Translations under genes and position numbers: made by a program | The notes under the pieces: generated by a model | Database searches by the model: none | Seen by the model: the letters and a program-made list of their open reading frames with translations, nothing else | What the model was told of the DNA's origin: nothing | Part shown: positions 33,522 through 42,343 of the stretch, piece after piece | Position numbering within the stretch: position 1 is the stretch's first letter | Layout: each line of letters begins with the position of its first letter | Assembly: GCA_002371025.1 (NCBI GenBank) | Contig: DFFQ01000207.1 | Coordinates: 3,080-67,079 of the forward strand | DNA: 64,000 nucleotides | Reading direction: 5' to 3' | Origin: Lachnospiraceae bacterium UBA3772 | Lineage (GTDB): Bacteria > Bacillota > Clostridia > Lachnospirales > Lachnospiraceae

Positions 33522-35054
33522 ATGACCGATAACACAATGTATTCAATTATTGGAGCTGTTGTAGTTTTCCTTATCTTTCTTTTCTTTACATCATATGTAA
33601 AGGCACCATCAGATAAGGTATTTATCATTACAGGTGGAGGAAAGAAACCGAAGTATCTTAACGGACAGGCTGGATTTAAAGTACCATTTATCCAGAGAAA
33701 AGATGTACTTTCATTACAGATGCTTTCAGTTGATGTTAAGACAACACAGACAATCCCAACACTGGACTACATCAATATCAATGTTGATTCAGTTGCAGTG
33801 ATAAAGATAGGAAATGATCCAGCGCATCTTGCAAAGGCAGCTGAAAACTTCCTTAATAAGGACACAGGTTACATCAATGCGATGGTTGGTTCAGTTCTTG
33901 AAGGTAATCTTCGTGAGATCATCGGATCTATGAAACTTCAGGAGATCATGAATGACAGAAAGACATTTGCTCTTAAGGTTCAGGAAAATGCTGATGCAGA
34001 TATGAGAAATATGGGCCTTGAGATTGTAACATTTAACATTCAGAACATCGATGACGGTGCACTTGGTGTTATTGAAAACCTTGGTATTGCTAACACAGTA
34101 GCAATCAGAAAATCAGCTGAGATTTCAAAGGCCAATGCTGAGAAGGAAATCAAGGTTGCACAGGCTGATGCAAATCAGGCTGCAAATGAAGCTGAAGTAA
34201 AATCTAAGACATCTATTGCAGAGCGCGAAACAGCACTTGCTTTAAAGAGAGCAGAACTTAAGGCTCAGGCTGATATCGAAATGGCAAAGGCTGAAGCAGC
34301 CGGTAACATTGAGGCTCAGAAGCAGAGAAAGTCAATCAATGCAGAAGAGGTAAACGCAGAGATTGCAAAGGCAGAGCGTGAGACAGAACTTCGTAATAAG
34401 CAGGTTGCTGTAAAGGAACAGGAACTTGCAGCTTCTATTAAGAAACAGGCTGAAGCTGAAAAGTACGCAGCACAGCAGAAAGCTGAAGCTGACAAGATCA
34501 GACGCCAAAATGAAGCAGATGCTAAGAAGTACGAGCAGGAGAAACAGGCTGAAGCTGAAAAGGCTGTGGCTGATGCAGCTCGTTATGTAGCAGAACAGAC
34601 AGCTGCTGCTATCAGAGCAAAAGGTGAAGCTGAAGCTGCTGCAATTGAAGCAAAGGGTGTTGCTGAAGCTGAGGCAACAAAGAAAAAGGCTGAAGCTATG
34701 AAGCAGTATGGTCAGGCTGCTATGGTACAGATGATCATTGAAAAGCTTCCTGAGATGGCTAAAGCAATTGCAGAGCCAATGGCAAATATCAAAAACCTCA
34801 ATATTTACGATGCTTCAAGCGACAAGTCAGGCGAAAATGGAACAATGAAAGTTACAGGAATGGTTCCATCAGTTATGAAGCAGGTGTTTGATATCACATC
34901 AGATATCACAGGCGTAGATATGGGTGAAATTGTAAAAGCTAAGACCTACGATGCAGTTGTTAAGAAAGATATCACTGTTGACGGCAATGTAGACAGCGTT
35001 GTTACAGAAGATGTAGCAACAGATATAAATAAGATTGAGGAAACAGTGGAATAA
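33522..35054 (+). CDS. Flotillin-like SPFH domain protein
   Basis: A 510-aa protein: one N-terminal membrane segment (about 6-24), an SPFH/band-7 domain (about 28-190), then a long Ala/Glu/Lys-rich coiled coil with EA-repeats (about 195-400), and a C-terminal region with IIEKLPEMAKAIAEPMANIK as in FloT/YuaG. Flotillins scaffold membrane microdomains. No NfeD partner is adjacent. The unusually regular Glu-Ala pattern is normal for the family. AAAGGGGTATGG precedes ATG 33522. Confidence 0.92.
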   Translation: MTDNTMYSIIGAVVVFLIFLFFTSYVKAPSDKVFIITGGGKKPKYLNGQAGFKVPFIQRKDVLSLQMLSVDVKTTQTIPTLDYININVDSVAVIKIGNDPAHLAKAAENFLNKDTGYINAMVGSVLEGNLREIIGSMKLQEIMNDRKTFALKVQENADADMRNMGLEIVTFNIQNIDDGALGVIENLGIANTVAIRKSAEISKANAEKEIKVAQADANQAANEAEVKSKTSIAERETALALKRAELKAQADIEMAKAEAAGNIEAQKQRKSINAEEVNAEIAKAERETELRNKQVAVKEQELAASIKKQAEAEKYAAQQKAEADKIRRQNEADAKKYEQEKQAEAEKAVADAARYVAEQTAAAIRAKGEAEAAAIEAKGVAEAEATKKKAEAMKQYGQAAMVQMIIEKLPEMAKAIAEPMANIKNLNIYDASSDKSGENGTMKVTGMVPSVMKQVFDITSDITGVDMGEIVKAKTYDAVVKKDITVDGNVDSVVTEDVATDINKIEETVE

Positions 35055-35057
35055 TTT

Positions 35058-35112
35058 GTTTACATAATTATGAGCCATAGTCCCGGGGGCTATGGCTCAT
35101 TTTTATGTTAAC
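35058..35112 (+). repeat. REP-like palindrome, TGAGCC class, full length, forward core
   Basis: GTTTACATAATTATGAGCC ... GGCTCATTTTTATGTTAAC, core TCCCGGGGGC. A decayed right half (AAAAGTGGGGGCTCATTTTT) follows at 35116-35135. Confidence 0.93.
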
Positions 35113-35212
35113 TTAAAAGTGGGGGCTCATTTTTTATGCTTCACAGTTGTTAGGTTAAAATGTTAAAATGAAGCGTAATAATACTTAACTTAGAGTGACT
35201 AGAGGAAGATAA

Positions 35213-36097
35213 ATGGATATTAGCTCAATTGAATATGTTGTCTTTCAACATATAATGAAACGAGGCACAGGTAAAGTTATAGATGAAAGTGATGATTTCC
35301 TCCTTATATTCGATACGGTAAGCGAAGGTTACTATCTTGCATGTGCTGATCATGAATCTGGAATGAAAATCCTTGAAAAATATATAACTAAAGATTGGAA
35401 ATTATTGATGGTAACTGAACCAGAGAGGAAGATGCCTGCTGAAATATTTAGAGTGTATGAAGCGAAAGAGACTCTAGTGAATGAGGCTATGAATGCAGTG
35501 GGAGCATCTCTTGGAAAGAATGTTGCTAGAAAGTATAATTTTAATGGGCCGATGGAGTGCTACCAGTTTGCGTTTTTAAATGTTGACGAGGACGAGGGAT
35601 GTTTTGAAGAAGAAGCAAGTGACCTTGATCCCAATCGAGTTGATGGATTGAGCAGGAAAATGACAGAAGATGAAGCAAGTGAGATGGCGGAAGATGAAGC
35701 AAGTAAGATGGCAGAAGATGCAAAAAATTTGCTGAGTGTCAGGGTCGCAGATGAAAATGATTTTTCTATGCTTGCTGCAAACTATGATCTTATAAGTAAA
35801 GAAGAATTAAAAGATCTGGTGCAGAAAGGTAACATTTTACTGGGTTATGACGAGGACAGGCTCGTGGGATTTATCGGGCAGCATCATGAAGGCAGTATGG
35901 GGCTTTTATACATTTTCCCAGAATATAGGAAAAAAGGCTATGGTTCAAGGCTGGAACAGGTTATGATAAAAAAGATAAGGAAAACAGGATTTATTCCTTA
36001 TTGTCATGTTATAACGGATAATAAGGCGTCGGTCAGGCTGCAGAAGGGGCTGGGACTGGTGCAGACGAAAAATACGGTTAGTTGGATGTGGAGATAA
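35213..36097 (+). CDS. GNAT family N-acetyltransferase with N-terminal extension
   Basis: A 294-aa protein. Residues 1-140 are an uncharacterised N-terminal domain. Residues about 148-175 are an acidic linker with a near-perfect tandem repeat (EDEASEMA, EDEASKMA; 24-bp DNA unit at about 35665-35712). Residues about 180-290 form a GNAT domain with LLYIFPEYRKKGYGSRLEQ (acetyl-CoA loop) and DNKASVRLQKGLGL. AGAGGAAG precedes ATG 35213. Substrate unknown. Confidence 0.8.
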   Translation: MDISSIEYVVFQHIMKRGTGKVIDESDDFLLIFDTVSEGYYLACADHESGMKILEKYITKDWKLLMVTEPERKMPAEIFRVYEAKETLVNEAMNAVGASLGKNVARKYNFNGPMECYQFAFLNVDEDEGCFEEEASDLDPNRVDGLSRKMTEDEASEMAEDEASKMAEDAKNLLSVRVADENDFSMLAANYDLISKEELKDLVQKGNILLGYDEDRLVGFIGQHHEGSMGLLYIFPEYRKKGYGSRLEQVMIKKIRKTGFIPYCHVITDNKASVRLQKGLGLVQTKNTVSWMWR

Positions 36098-36200
36098 AAG
36101 CATTTAATTGTATTAGATTAAGAGAATTAAGAGACATAAAATATATGTAATTAGGCGAAAAATATAGAAGAATACTATAAGTTCGCAGAGGAGATATTTG

Positions 36201-37358
36201 ATGAAAGAGATAACATATGAGGAAATGAAAGCTTTGAGGGAAGATTCATTTCAACTGATAGATATAAGGGATGAGGTGACGGTGGCTTACGGCATGATTC
36301 CTGGGGCCTTAAATATAACTAAAGAAGAATTAGAAAAAAATAGTGATGAAGTTCGAGAAAAGCTGGCGGAAATTTCTAAAGAAAAGAAACTCATTTTTTA
36401 TTGCGAGATAGGCAGAAGTTCTCTTGAAATTGATGAATCCATGGAATGTTTAAAGGGCTGGGACTGCTTTAGCCTGGCTGATGGATACATCGGTTATGTG
36501 CGTGCTGAGATGAGCAATGAAGCGAGTTTAGAGGAGAGGAAAAATAAGGCGGAAAAGAGCATACAGAAGAAATTCCATAAACAGCTTTTTGCTCCATTTG
36601 CGAAGGCGTGTAAGACTTATAAGCTGATTGAGGAAGGGGATCATATTGCGGTTTGTATCTCCGGTGGAAAAGATTCGATGCTGATGGCGAAGCTTTTTCA
36701 GGAAATTCAGCGCCATAGACAAATGTCATTTGAGCTTACATTTCTTGTTATGGATCCTGGATATAATAAGGAAAACAGGGCACTGATCGAAAGCAATGCC
36801 AAGGCTCTCGGGATTCCGATAACTATATTTGAAAGTACCATTTTTGATACGGTGGATACGGTGGTGAAGAGTCCTTGTTATCTTTGCGCGAGAATGAGAA
36901 GGGGCTATCTTTACAGTAAGGCTAAGGAACTGGGCTGCAATAAGATTGCGCTGGGGCATCACTATGATGACGTGATCGAGACGATTCTTATGGGCATGCT
37001 GCATGGTGCTCAGATCCAGACTATGATGCCGAAGCTTCATAGTACGAATTTTGAGGGAATGCAGCTTATCAGACCTCTTTATCTTATAAGGGAAAGTGAC
37101 ATTTGCGCTTGGAGAGATTATAACGAACTTAGATTTTTACAGTGCGCGTGTCATTTTACGGAGACTTGTTCTACATGTCATGAGGACGGAACTACTTCGT
37201 CAAAGAGGCTGGATACTAAGAAGCTGATCGCGGAACTTAAGAAAACTAATCCGTTTGTGGAGTCTAATATTTTTAGAAGTGTGGAAAACGTTAATCTGGA
37301 TACGGTGATAGAGTATAAAAAGGGCGGAGTGCGCCATAATTTCCTGGATGAATACTAA
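36201..37358 (+). CDS. Rhodanese-TtcA-like fusion (tRNA thiolation-type ATP pyrophosphatase)
   Basis: A 385-aa fusion. Residues 1-100 are a rhodanese domain with the sulfur-carrying loop CEIGRSS (about 74-80). Residues about 115-385 are a PP-loop ATPase with CISGGKDSM (about 154-162), PCYLCARMRRG and LGHHYDDVIETILM, and a Cys-rich end (CACHFTETCSTC). TtcA-type enzymes thiolate tRNA cytidine-32; the fused rhodanese could deliver the sulfur. ATG 36201 has AGAGGAGA 6-7 bases upstream (a TTG three bases earlier is less likely). Confidence 0.85.
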   Translation: MKEITYEEMKALREDSFQLIDIRDEVTVAYGMIPGALNITKEELEKNSDEVREKLAEISKEKKLIFYCEIGRSSLEIDESMECLKGWDCFSLADGYIGYVRAEMSNEASLEERKNKAEKSIQKKFHKQLFAPFAKACKTYKLIEEGDHIAVCISGGKDSMLMAKLFQEIQRHRQMSFELTFLVMDPGYNKENRALIESNAKALGIPITIFESTIFDTVDTVVKSPCYLCARMRRGYLYSKAKELGCNKIALGHHYDDVIETILMGMLHGAQIQTMMPKLHSTNFEGMQLIRPLYLIRESDICAWRDYNELRFLQCACHFTETCSTCHEDGTTSSKRLDTKKLIAELKKTNPFVESNIFRSVENVNLDTVIEYKKGGVRHNFLDEY

Positions 37359-37359
37359 A

Positions 37360-37414
37360 GTTTACATAAAAGTGGACCTAGGTCCCGGGGGCAGTGGTCC
37401 ATTTTTATGTAAAC
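37360..37414 (+). repeat. REP-like palindrome, TGGACC class, full length, forward core
   Basis: GTTTACATAAAAGTGGACC ... GGTCCATTTTTATGTAAAC, core TAGG-TCCCGGGGGC. Begins 2 bases after the rhodanese-TtcA stop. Confidence 0.95.
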
Positions 37415-37474
37415 TATAAAGGGCTGGTAATGCGGCTGGAATTTATGTAAACTGCATAAGTGGGAGAGAAAAGT

Positions 37475-38230
37475 ATGACGATATTATATTTTACAGCAAC
37501 TGGTAATTGTCTTCAGGTGGCAAAGGAATTAGGAGGAACCTTGCTGTCTATTTCTAAACTTGTTAAAGAAGAAAAATATGAGATAAATGATGATGCGATA
37601 GGTGTTATTTTCCCGACCTATGCAGCTGACGCACCAAAGATGGTACGGAGATTTTTAGAAAAAGCTCGTCTTAAGGCGGATTATGTCTTTTGCATTGCCA
37701 CATATGGATACCTGGCGGGAGCGGTGACAAGGCATGCCCAGGAGTATATGCTAAAGGCGGCGGGGCATTTGGAGTATATCGAAAAGATCATAATGGTGGA
37801 CAATGCCTTAACTCTTTTTGAGAGTAAAAAGCAGATTGACACGCTTTATAAAAAGGATGTCTCGGGGCAGATAAAGAGAGTCAAAGAGGAAATTGAAAAT
37901 AGAACTATTAAAAGGGCGAAGGCCTCTATTTTTGATAAGTTGCTGGATTTCTTTTATCATAAAATGGGGGCTTTTCACACGGCGGATAAAAGGGACATGG
38001 ATTTTACGATTGATGAAAACTGCGTAAAATGTGGCATTTGCGAGAGAGTATGTCCTGCGGCGAATATTATTATAAAGGATAAGCCTGAATACCTGCATCA
38101 TTGTGAGGGTTGTCTTGCCTGCATACATAATTGTCCGAAGCGGGCGATACATGTGAAGAATGAAAAGAGCGGTAATCGCTTTAGAAACGGGGAAATTACT
38201 GTTAAGGAAATTGAGGAAGCGAATAACTAG
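37475..38230 (+). CDS. EFR1 family flavodoxin-ferredoxin protein
   Basis: A 251-aa protein. The N-terminal flavodoxin-like fold has the FMN loop YFTATGNCLQVA (about 5-16). The C-terminus has two 4Fe-4S motifs, CVKCGICERVCP (about 182-193) and CEGCLACIHNCP (about 209-220). EFR1 proteins are stand-alone electron carriers of anaerobes with unknown partners. ATG 37475 has GGGAGAG upstream; an in-frame GTG at 37460 overlaps that site. The stop region is the first unit of a short decaying tandem repeat. Confidence 0.9.
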   Translation: MTILYFTATGNCLQVAKELGGTLLSISKLVKEEKYEINDDAIGVIFPTYAADAPKMVRRFLEKARLKADYVFCIATYGYLAGAVTRHAQEYMLKAAGHLEYIEKIIMVDNALTLFESKKQIDTLYKKDVSGQIKRVKEEIENRTIKRAKASIFDKLLDFFYHKMGAFHTADKRDMDFTIDENCVKCGICERVCPAANIIIKDKPEYLHHCEGCLACIHNCPKRAIHVKNEKSGNRFRNGEITVKEIEEANN

Positions 38231-38290
38231 AGGAACACTGAAGGATAATTAGAGGAATAACTAGAGGAACGATTATAGAAACGACTGAGA
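38219..38290 (+). repeat. Degenerate copies of the EFR1 gene 3' end
   Basis: GCGAATAACTAGAGGAAC spanning the stop recurs as GGATAATTAGAGGAAT (about 38243) and GGAATAACTAGAGGAAC (about 38260), with a further weak copy (GATTATAGAAACGA). Confidence 0.65.
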
Positions 38291-38300
38291 CTTAAAACAT

Positions 38301-38355
38301 GGTTGACATAAAAATGGACCTAGGTCCCGGGGGCTATGGCTCATTTTATGTTAAC
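38301..38355 (+). repeat. REP-like palindrome, hybrid arms, full length, forward core
   Basis: GGTTGACATAAAAATGGACC, core TAGG-TCCCGGGGGC, TATGGCTCATTTTATGTTAAC. Left arm GGACC, right arm GGCTC. Confidence 0.92.
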
Positions 38356-38382
38356 TAATGAATGACTGGAAATGAGGTAAAT

Positions 38383-39561
38383 ATGACTAACAAGAAGATG
38401 ACTGACAACATGAAAATTATACTTGCATCGGGATCGCCTAGAAGAAAAGAGCTTCTTTCACAGGCGGGGCTTGATTTTTCAATTGAGATAAGTGATGTGG
38501 ATGAAACTGTAGATACACAGGATGCTGCTGAGACGGTGAAGTTGCTTTCTGAGAGAAAGGCAGAAGCTGTGGCAAAGAATCATTTTAAGAGAAATGAAGA
38601 CAAGGATCAAAGCGAAGCTTCAAATGATTCTCAGGATAAAGAGAATTCTAAGGAAGAGCTTCTTATCGTTTCAGCGGATACGGTGGTTGCTTTGGATAAT
38701 CATGTAATCGGAAAGCCGAAGGATGAAGAGGATGCTTTAAAGATACTTATGAGCCTTTCAGGAAAAACTCATGATGTTTATACTGGGGTTTGTTGCATAA
38801 GCATGCTGGATGGAAATGTAACCACAAAGGATTGTTTTGTGGTAAGGACTGCAGTTACTATGTATGATTTTGGTGAAGGGGAGGCGTTGGAATATATTGC
38901 AACTGGCGAACCAATGGACAAAGCTGGAGCGTATGGAATTCAAGGAATCGGGGCAAGACTTGTGGAAAAAATCGATGGAGATTATAACAATGTTGTAGGA
39001 TTCCCATTGGCTACATTTTTAAGAAGAATGGGAAAAATAGAACTGAATGGAAAGTTATATAAAGTTGAAAAACTTCTGGGAAAAGGAAAAGGCGGATATT
39101 CATTTCTTGTAAGTAAGGATGAAAAGAATTACGTATTAAAGCAGATTCACCATGAACCTTGTTCATATTATCAGTTTGGGGATAAGATACAGTCGGAACT
39201 TAATGATTATAAGAGACTTAAGGAGATTGGGATAAGGCTTCCACATATGCTGGATGTGGACGTAGAAAAGGAGAGGATTCTTAAGGAATATATCGAGGGA
39301 AGTATCATTTACGATCTGGTTTTAAATGATCAGATGAAAGATGAATATGTTCAGCAGATGAAGGACATGTGCCAGCTGCTTTATCCGGCCAAAACGAATA
39401 TTGATTATTTTCCTACGAATTTTGTGGTTCAGGGAAATGAAATCTATTATATTGATTATGAATGTAATAACTATATGGAAGAGTGGAACTTCGAAAACTG
39501 GGGGATCAAATATTGGTCAAAAACCCCGGAATTAATACAGTACGTAGAGGACCATAAATAA
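38383..39561 (+). CDS. Maf-like nucleotide pyrophosphatase fused to a protein kinase-like domain
   Basis: A 392-aa two-domain protein. Residues about 10-215 are Maf (ILASGSPRRKELLSQAG; VSADTVV; KDEEDALKILMSLSGKTHDVYTG), a house-cleaning pyrophosphatase for noncanonical nucleotides, with a short acidic insertion near 68-85. Residues about 221-392 resemble a small kinase/phosphotransferase: LGKGKGGYSF (glycine loop), YVLKQI (Lys), NIDYFPTNFVV (catalytic-loop-like) and YIDYECN (DFG-like Asp). The usual HRD is replaced by NID, so activity is uncertain. ATG 38383 follows GAGG by 5 bases. Confidence 0.82.
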   Translation: MTNKKMTDNMKIILASGSPRRKELLSQAGLDFSIEISDVDETVDTQDAAETVKLLSERKAEAVAKNHFKRNEDKDQSEASNDSQDKENSKEELLIVSADTVVALDNHVIGKPKDEEDALKILMSLSGKTHDVYTGVCCISMLDGNVTTKDCFVVRTAVTMYDFGEGEALEYIATGEPMDKAGAYGIQGIGARLVEKIDGDYNNVVGFPLATFLRRMGKIELNGKLYKVEKLLGKGKGGYSFLVSKDEKNYVLKQIHHEPCSYYQFGDKIQSELNDYKRLKEIGIRLPHMLDVDVEKERILKEYIEGSIIYDLVLNDQMKDEYVQQMKDMCQLLYPAKTNIDYFPTNFVVQGNEIYYIDYECNNYMEEWNFENWGIKYWSKTPELIQYVEDHK

Positions 39562-39564
39562 CAG

Positions 39565-39619
39565 GTTAACATAAAAGTGGACCTAGGTCCCGGGGGCAGT
39601 GGTCCATTTTTATGTTAAC
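39565..39619 (+). repeat. REP-like palindrome, TGGACC class, full length, forward core
   Basis: GTTAACATAAAAGTGGACC ... GGTCCATTTTTATGTTAAC, core TAGG-TCCCGGGGGC. A decayed copy (AACATAGCTCTTGGGGAAG then TGACTCATTTT) follows at 39625-39658. Confidence 0.95.
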
Positions 39620-39669
39620 TGAATGTTGAACATAGCTCTTGGGGAAGTGACTCATTTTATGGAGGAAAT

Positions 39670-40596
39670 ATGATATATCAAAATATAGCAGGAAAGATTG
39701 ATAAGGCGTCAAGTATTATTTTAGGGTGCATGAGGATGCCGGCTTTAAACAAAAATGAAGCTGCGGATCTTATCAGCCATGCATTTGACGATGGGATTAA
39801 TTACTTCGACCATGCGACGATTTATGGAGATGGCGAGGCGGAGATAAGATTCGGCGAGGCATTTAAGGATACAGATCTTAAGAGAGAAGACGTGATAATC
39901 CAGAGCAAATGTGGCCTTCATATCGACAGACAGGAATTTGACTGGAGTAAAGAAGACATTATAGAGAGCGTTGAGGGCAGCCTTAAGAGGCTGGATATGG
40001 ATTATCTTGACGTGCTTCTTCTTCACAGGCCGGACCTTTTGTTTGATCCGGTTGAGGTGGCAGAGGCATTTGACAGGCTGGAAAAAGAGGGAAAGGTCAG
40101 ATATTTCGGGGTGAGCAATGTTACTCCGGGGCAGCTCGAACTTCTTAGAAAATATGTTAAACAGCCGCTTGTTATAAATCAGCTTCAGTTTTCGTTGGAT
40201 CAGACCCAGCTAATTGACGGGGGCCTTTATATGAACAATATGACTACCGATAGATCGATAGACAGAGATAACGGGGTTCTTGATTATTGCAGGTTAAATG
40301 ATATTACGATCCAGGCCTGGTCTCCGCTTCAGAAGGGGATGTTTGGCGGTTGTTTTATTGGTGACCCGGAATATAAAGAATTAAATGATGTTTTAAAAAA
40401 ATTAGCTGATAAATATAAAGTCAGCCCAGCGGCGGTAGCAATAGCATGGATTTTAAGGCATCCGGCTAAAATTCAGCCGATAGCCGGCACTATGAATAAA
40501 GGACATTTAAAGGATATCTGCGATGCAGCGAGCTTTAGGCTTACGCATCATGAATGGTACGAGTTGTATCTTGCATCAGGTAAGTTCCTGCCATAG
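39670..40596 (+). CDS. Aldo/keto reductase
   Basis: A 308-aa NAD(P)H-dependent reductase of the AKR TIM-barrel family. DDGINYFDHATIYGDGEAE carries the catalytic Asp and Tyr (about 37-55), IIQSKCG the Lys (about 77-83), and LHRPDLLFDP the His region. The C-terminal cofactor motif (PIAGTMNKGHLKDICDA) resembles the YdhF group, which has few-residue variations from classic AKRs. TATGGAGG precedes ATG 39670. Substrate not predictable. Confidence 0.9.
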   Translation: MIYQNIAGKIDKASSIILGCMRMPALNKNEAADLISHAFDDGINYFDHATIYGDGEAEIRFGEAFKDTDLKREDVIIQSKCGLHIDRQEFDWSKEDIIESVEGSLKRLDMDYLDVLLLHRPDLLFDPVEVAEAFDRLEKEGKVRYFGVSNVTPGQLELLRKYVKQPLVINQLQFSLDQTQLIDGGLYMNNMTTDRSIDRDNGVLDYCRLNDITIQAWSPLQKGMFGGCFIGDPEYKELNDVLKKLADKYKVSPAAVAIAWILRHPAKIQPIAGTMNKGHLKDICDAASFRLTHHEWYELYLASGKFLP

Positions 40597-40605
40597 TATT
40601 TTGTT

Positions 40606-40653
40606 GGTTAACATAAAAGTGGACCATGGTCCCGGGGGCAGTGGTCCATTTTT
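40606..40653 (+). repeat. REP-like palindrome, TGGACC class, forward core, right end lost
   Basis: GTTAACATAAAAGTGGACC, core TGG-TCCCGGGGGC, AGTGGTCCATTTTTT. The outer GTTAAC on the right is missing. Confidence 0.9.
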
Positions 40654-40718
40654 TTAGAAAATAGAGGAAATGCAATAGTATTGTCACTTGTTTAATAAAT
40701 TAATAGAAAGGAAAACTT

Positions 40719-41429
40719 ATGGATAAAAATTATAAGGAATCATTAAATTTTTGGAATCAGGCCTTTAATATGTCTGATGAAGAGAAAGAAAAATTTTTAA
40801 ATGGAATCGACCCCGACAATGATTGGAAAGATCTTGCTTCATGTGAAAAACTTAAGAATGTGCTGGTAAATCAGCTGGCTTCACAGAAAAATGTTTTAGA
40901 TTATGGCTGTGGAGAAGGCTGGGCAGGTATTATTTTAAATAAATCAGGATGTGAAAATGTTACCTCGGTGGATGTGGTGGAAAATGCCATTTTACTTGCA
41001 GATCTGATGAAAAATGCCTTTAAGATTGAGAAGGGTATGGAGACAAAATGCATTTCCGTGGATTGGCTAAAGGATGTGCAGGATGATCTTTATGATGGGA
41101 TTTTTTGCAGCAATGTGATCGACGTCCTTCCGGAAAATGTTGCTGAGGGGATTCTTGAAAACTTTGCAAGGATAGCTGCATTTGGTGCAAAGATTGTTAT
41201 TGCAATGAATTATTACGTGGCACCGGTAAATAATCCAGAGAAAAAAATTGAGTTTAGAAATGGAAATGAGCTCTATATGGGGGGCGTTCTTCGTATGGTT
41301 TCAAGGACAGACGAAGAGTGGACGGAGATATTCGGCAAGTATTTTGATATCGAGAAGATAGAATACTTCGCATGGCCGGGTGAAAAAGAAGAAAAAAGAA
41401 GAATCTTCATAATGAAAAAAAAGAATTAG
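40719..41429 (+). CDS. Class I SAM-dependent methyltransferase
   Basis: A 236-aa Rossmann-fold methyltransferase: motif I VLDYGCGEGWAG (about 55-66), motif II SVDVVENAI (about 80-88) and motif IV-like FCSNVIDVLPENVAEGIL (about 130). The acceptor is unknown. AAAGGAAAA lies upstream of ATG 40719. The stop TAG shares its last base with a palindrome, just before the RAYT gene. Confidence 0.82.
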   Translation: MDKNYKESLNFWNQAFNMSDEEKEKFLNGIDPDNDWKDLASCEKLKNVLVNQLASQKNVLDYGCGEGWAGIILNKSGCENVTSVDVVENAILLADLMKNAFKIEKGMETKCISVDWLKDVQDDLYDGIFCSNVIDVLPENVAEGILENFARIAAFGAKIVIAMNYYVAPVNNPEKKIEFRNGNELYMGGVLRMVSRTDEEWTEIFGKYFDIEKIEYFAWPGEKEEKRRIFIMKKKN

Positions 41430-41483
41430 TTAACATAAAAATGGACCATAGTCCCGGGGGCAGTGGTCCATTTTTATGTTAAC
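41429..41483 (+). repeat. REP-like palindrome, TGGACC class, full length, forward core, adjacent to the RAYT gene
   Basis: GTTAACATAAAAATGGACC ... GGTCCATTTTTATGTTAAC, core TCCCGGGGGC. It lies 75 bases beyond the 3' end of the minus-strand RAYT gene. A decayed copy (GAACGTGATTCCCCAGGACC then GAGGGGCATTTT) follows at 41489-41522. Last of eleven consecutive forward copies. Confidence 0.95.
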
Positions 41484-41557
41484 TGAAAATGAACGTGATT
41501 CCCCAGGACCGAGGGGCATTTTGACTAGAAAAAATTTCATGATGGTTTGCTTTTAAA

Positions 41558-42343
41558 TTACTTGTCAGCTGCCGAGGAAGAACAGATTCGTTTCACGGTT
41601 GTTGTTGAAACTGCCATAACTCGGGAAATCTGTTTTACAGTCAGTCCTTTTTTCTTTAGCATTCGAATATTATTATTTCGTGTAACTTTCGGAAGAGCAG
41701 CAGTGGCGGAAACGGATGGAAGGCCGGTAACTTCTTTAAAAATCCTAAGAGCATCTTCATCAGTCATAAAATTTCTTTTTTTCTCAAAAATAGGAAATGA
41801 TATTTCGTTAGTAATGTTAAAATTATGAGCGAAGAAACGGTGCAGAGTTTCTTTGCTGCCGAAAAGGTTAATGGCATAAGTAACATTTACAAGGGGATTC
41901 TTGGCGCCATAATAAGCATTAAAACTGCTCCAGCGGTACTCAGAAGGCGCAAGGCAGACACCGGCTTTGATTGGATTGTTATGAATATAGATCAGTGTAT
42001 ATAGAAAATAGTGCTCAGATTCCACAACGAAACTGCTGTATCTTTCCTGAAAGAGCGAACCGGATCGTTCATATTTTTTGTTGTACCATTGGACAAACTT
42101 TGAGCCAAGGCTCTGGAAGAATAAAGATATGTTGTTTAGATCGGAACGAAGCATAAAATGGACGTGAGTATCCATTACACAATAGGCTAATATATCAATA
42201 CCATATTTTTCCTTACTAATCGATAAGGTTGAAAGAAATTTGAGATAGTCGGAGTTCTCTTCAAAAATGATACGATGATTAATAGAACGAAGTATGATAT
42301 GATATATGCCAGTAGAACTAGTACGTCTATTTTTTCTTGGCAT
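41558..42343 (-). CDS. REP-associated tyrosine transposase (RAYT), Y1 HUH family
   Basis: A 261-aa protein of the Y1 transposase (TnpA_REP-like) family. The HUH motif is H60-V-H62 (MDTHVHFML), GSLFQERY lies at about 95-102, and the catalytic Tyr is probably Y119 in LIYIHNNPIKAG. A C-terminal helix-turn-helix (LTVKQISRVMAVSTTTVKRI, 234-253) follows, as in many chromosomal RAYTs. These single-strand nucleases act on REP palindromes and have no inverted-repeat ends of their own. AAAGGAG lies before the start at 42343. It lies amid more than 30 palindromic elements, which are its candidate substrates. Confidence 0.88.
   Translation of the reverse strand: MPRKNRRTSSTGIYHIILRSINHRIIFEENSDYLKFLSTLSISKEKYGIDILAYCVMDTHVHFMLRSDLNNISLFFQSLGSKFVQWYNKKYERSGSLFQERYSSFVVESEHYFLYTLIYIHNNPIKAGVCLAPSEYRWSSFNAYYGAKNPLVNVTYAINLFGSKETLHRFFAHNFNITNEISFPIFEKKRNFMTDEDALRIFKEVTGLPSVSATAALPKVTRNNNIRMLKKKGLTVKQISRVMAVSTTTVKRICSSSAADK

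Noticed and set aside
41547-41828. 93-aa plus-strand ORF
   Set aside because: Antisense shadow of the RAYT gene.
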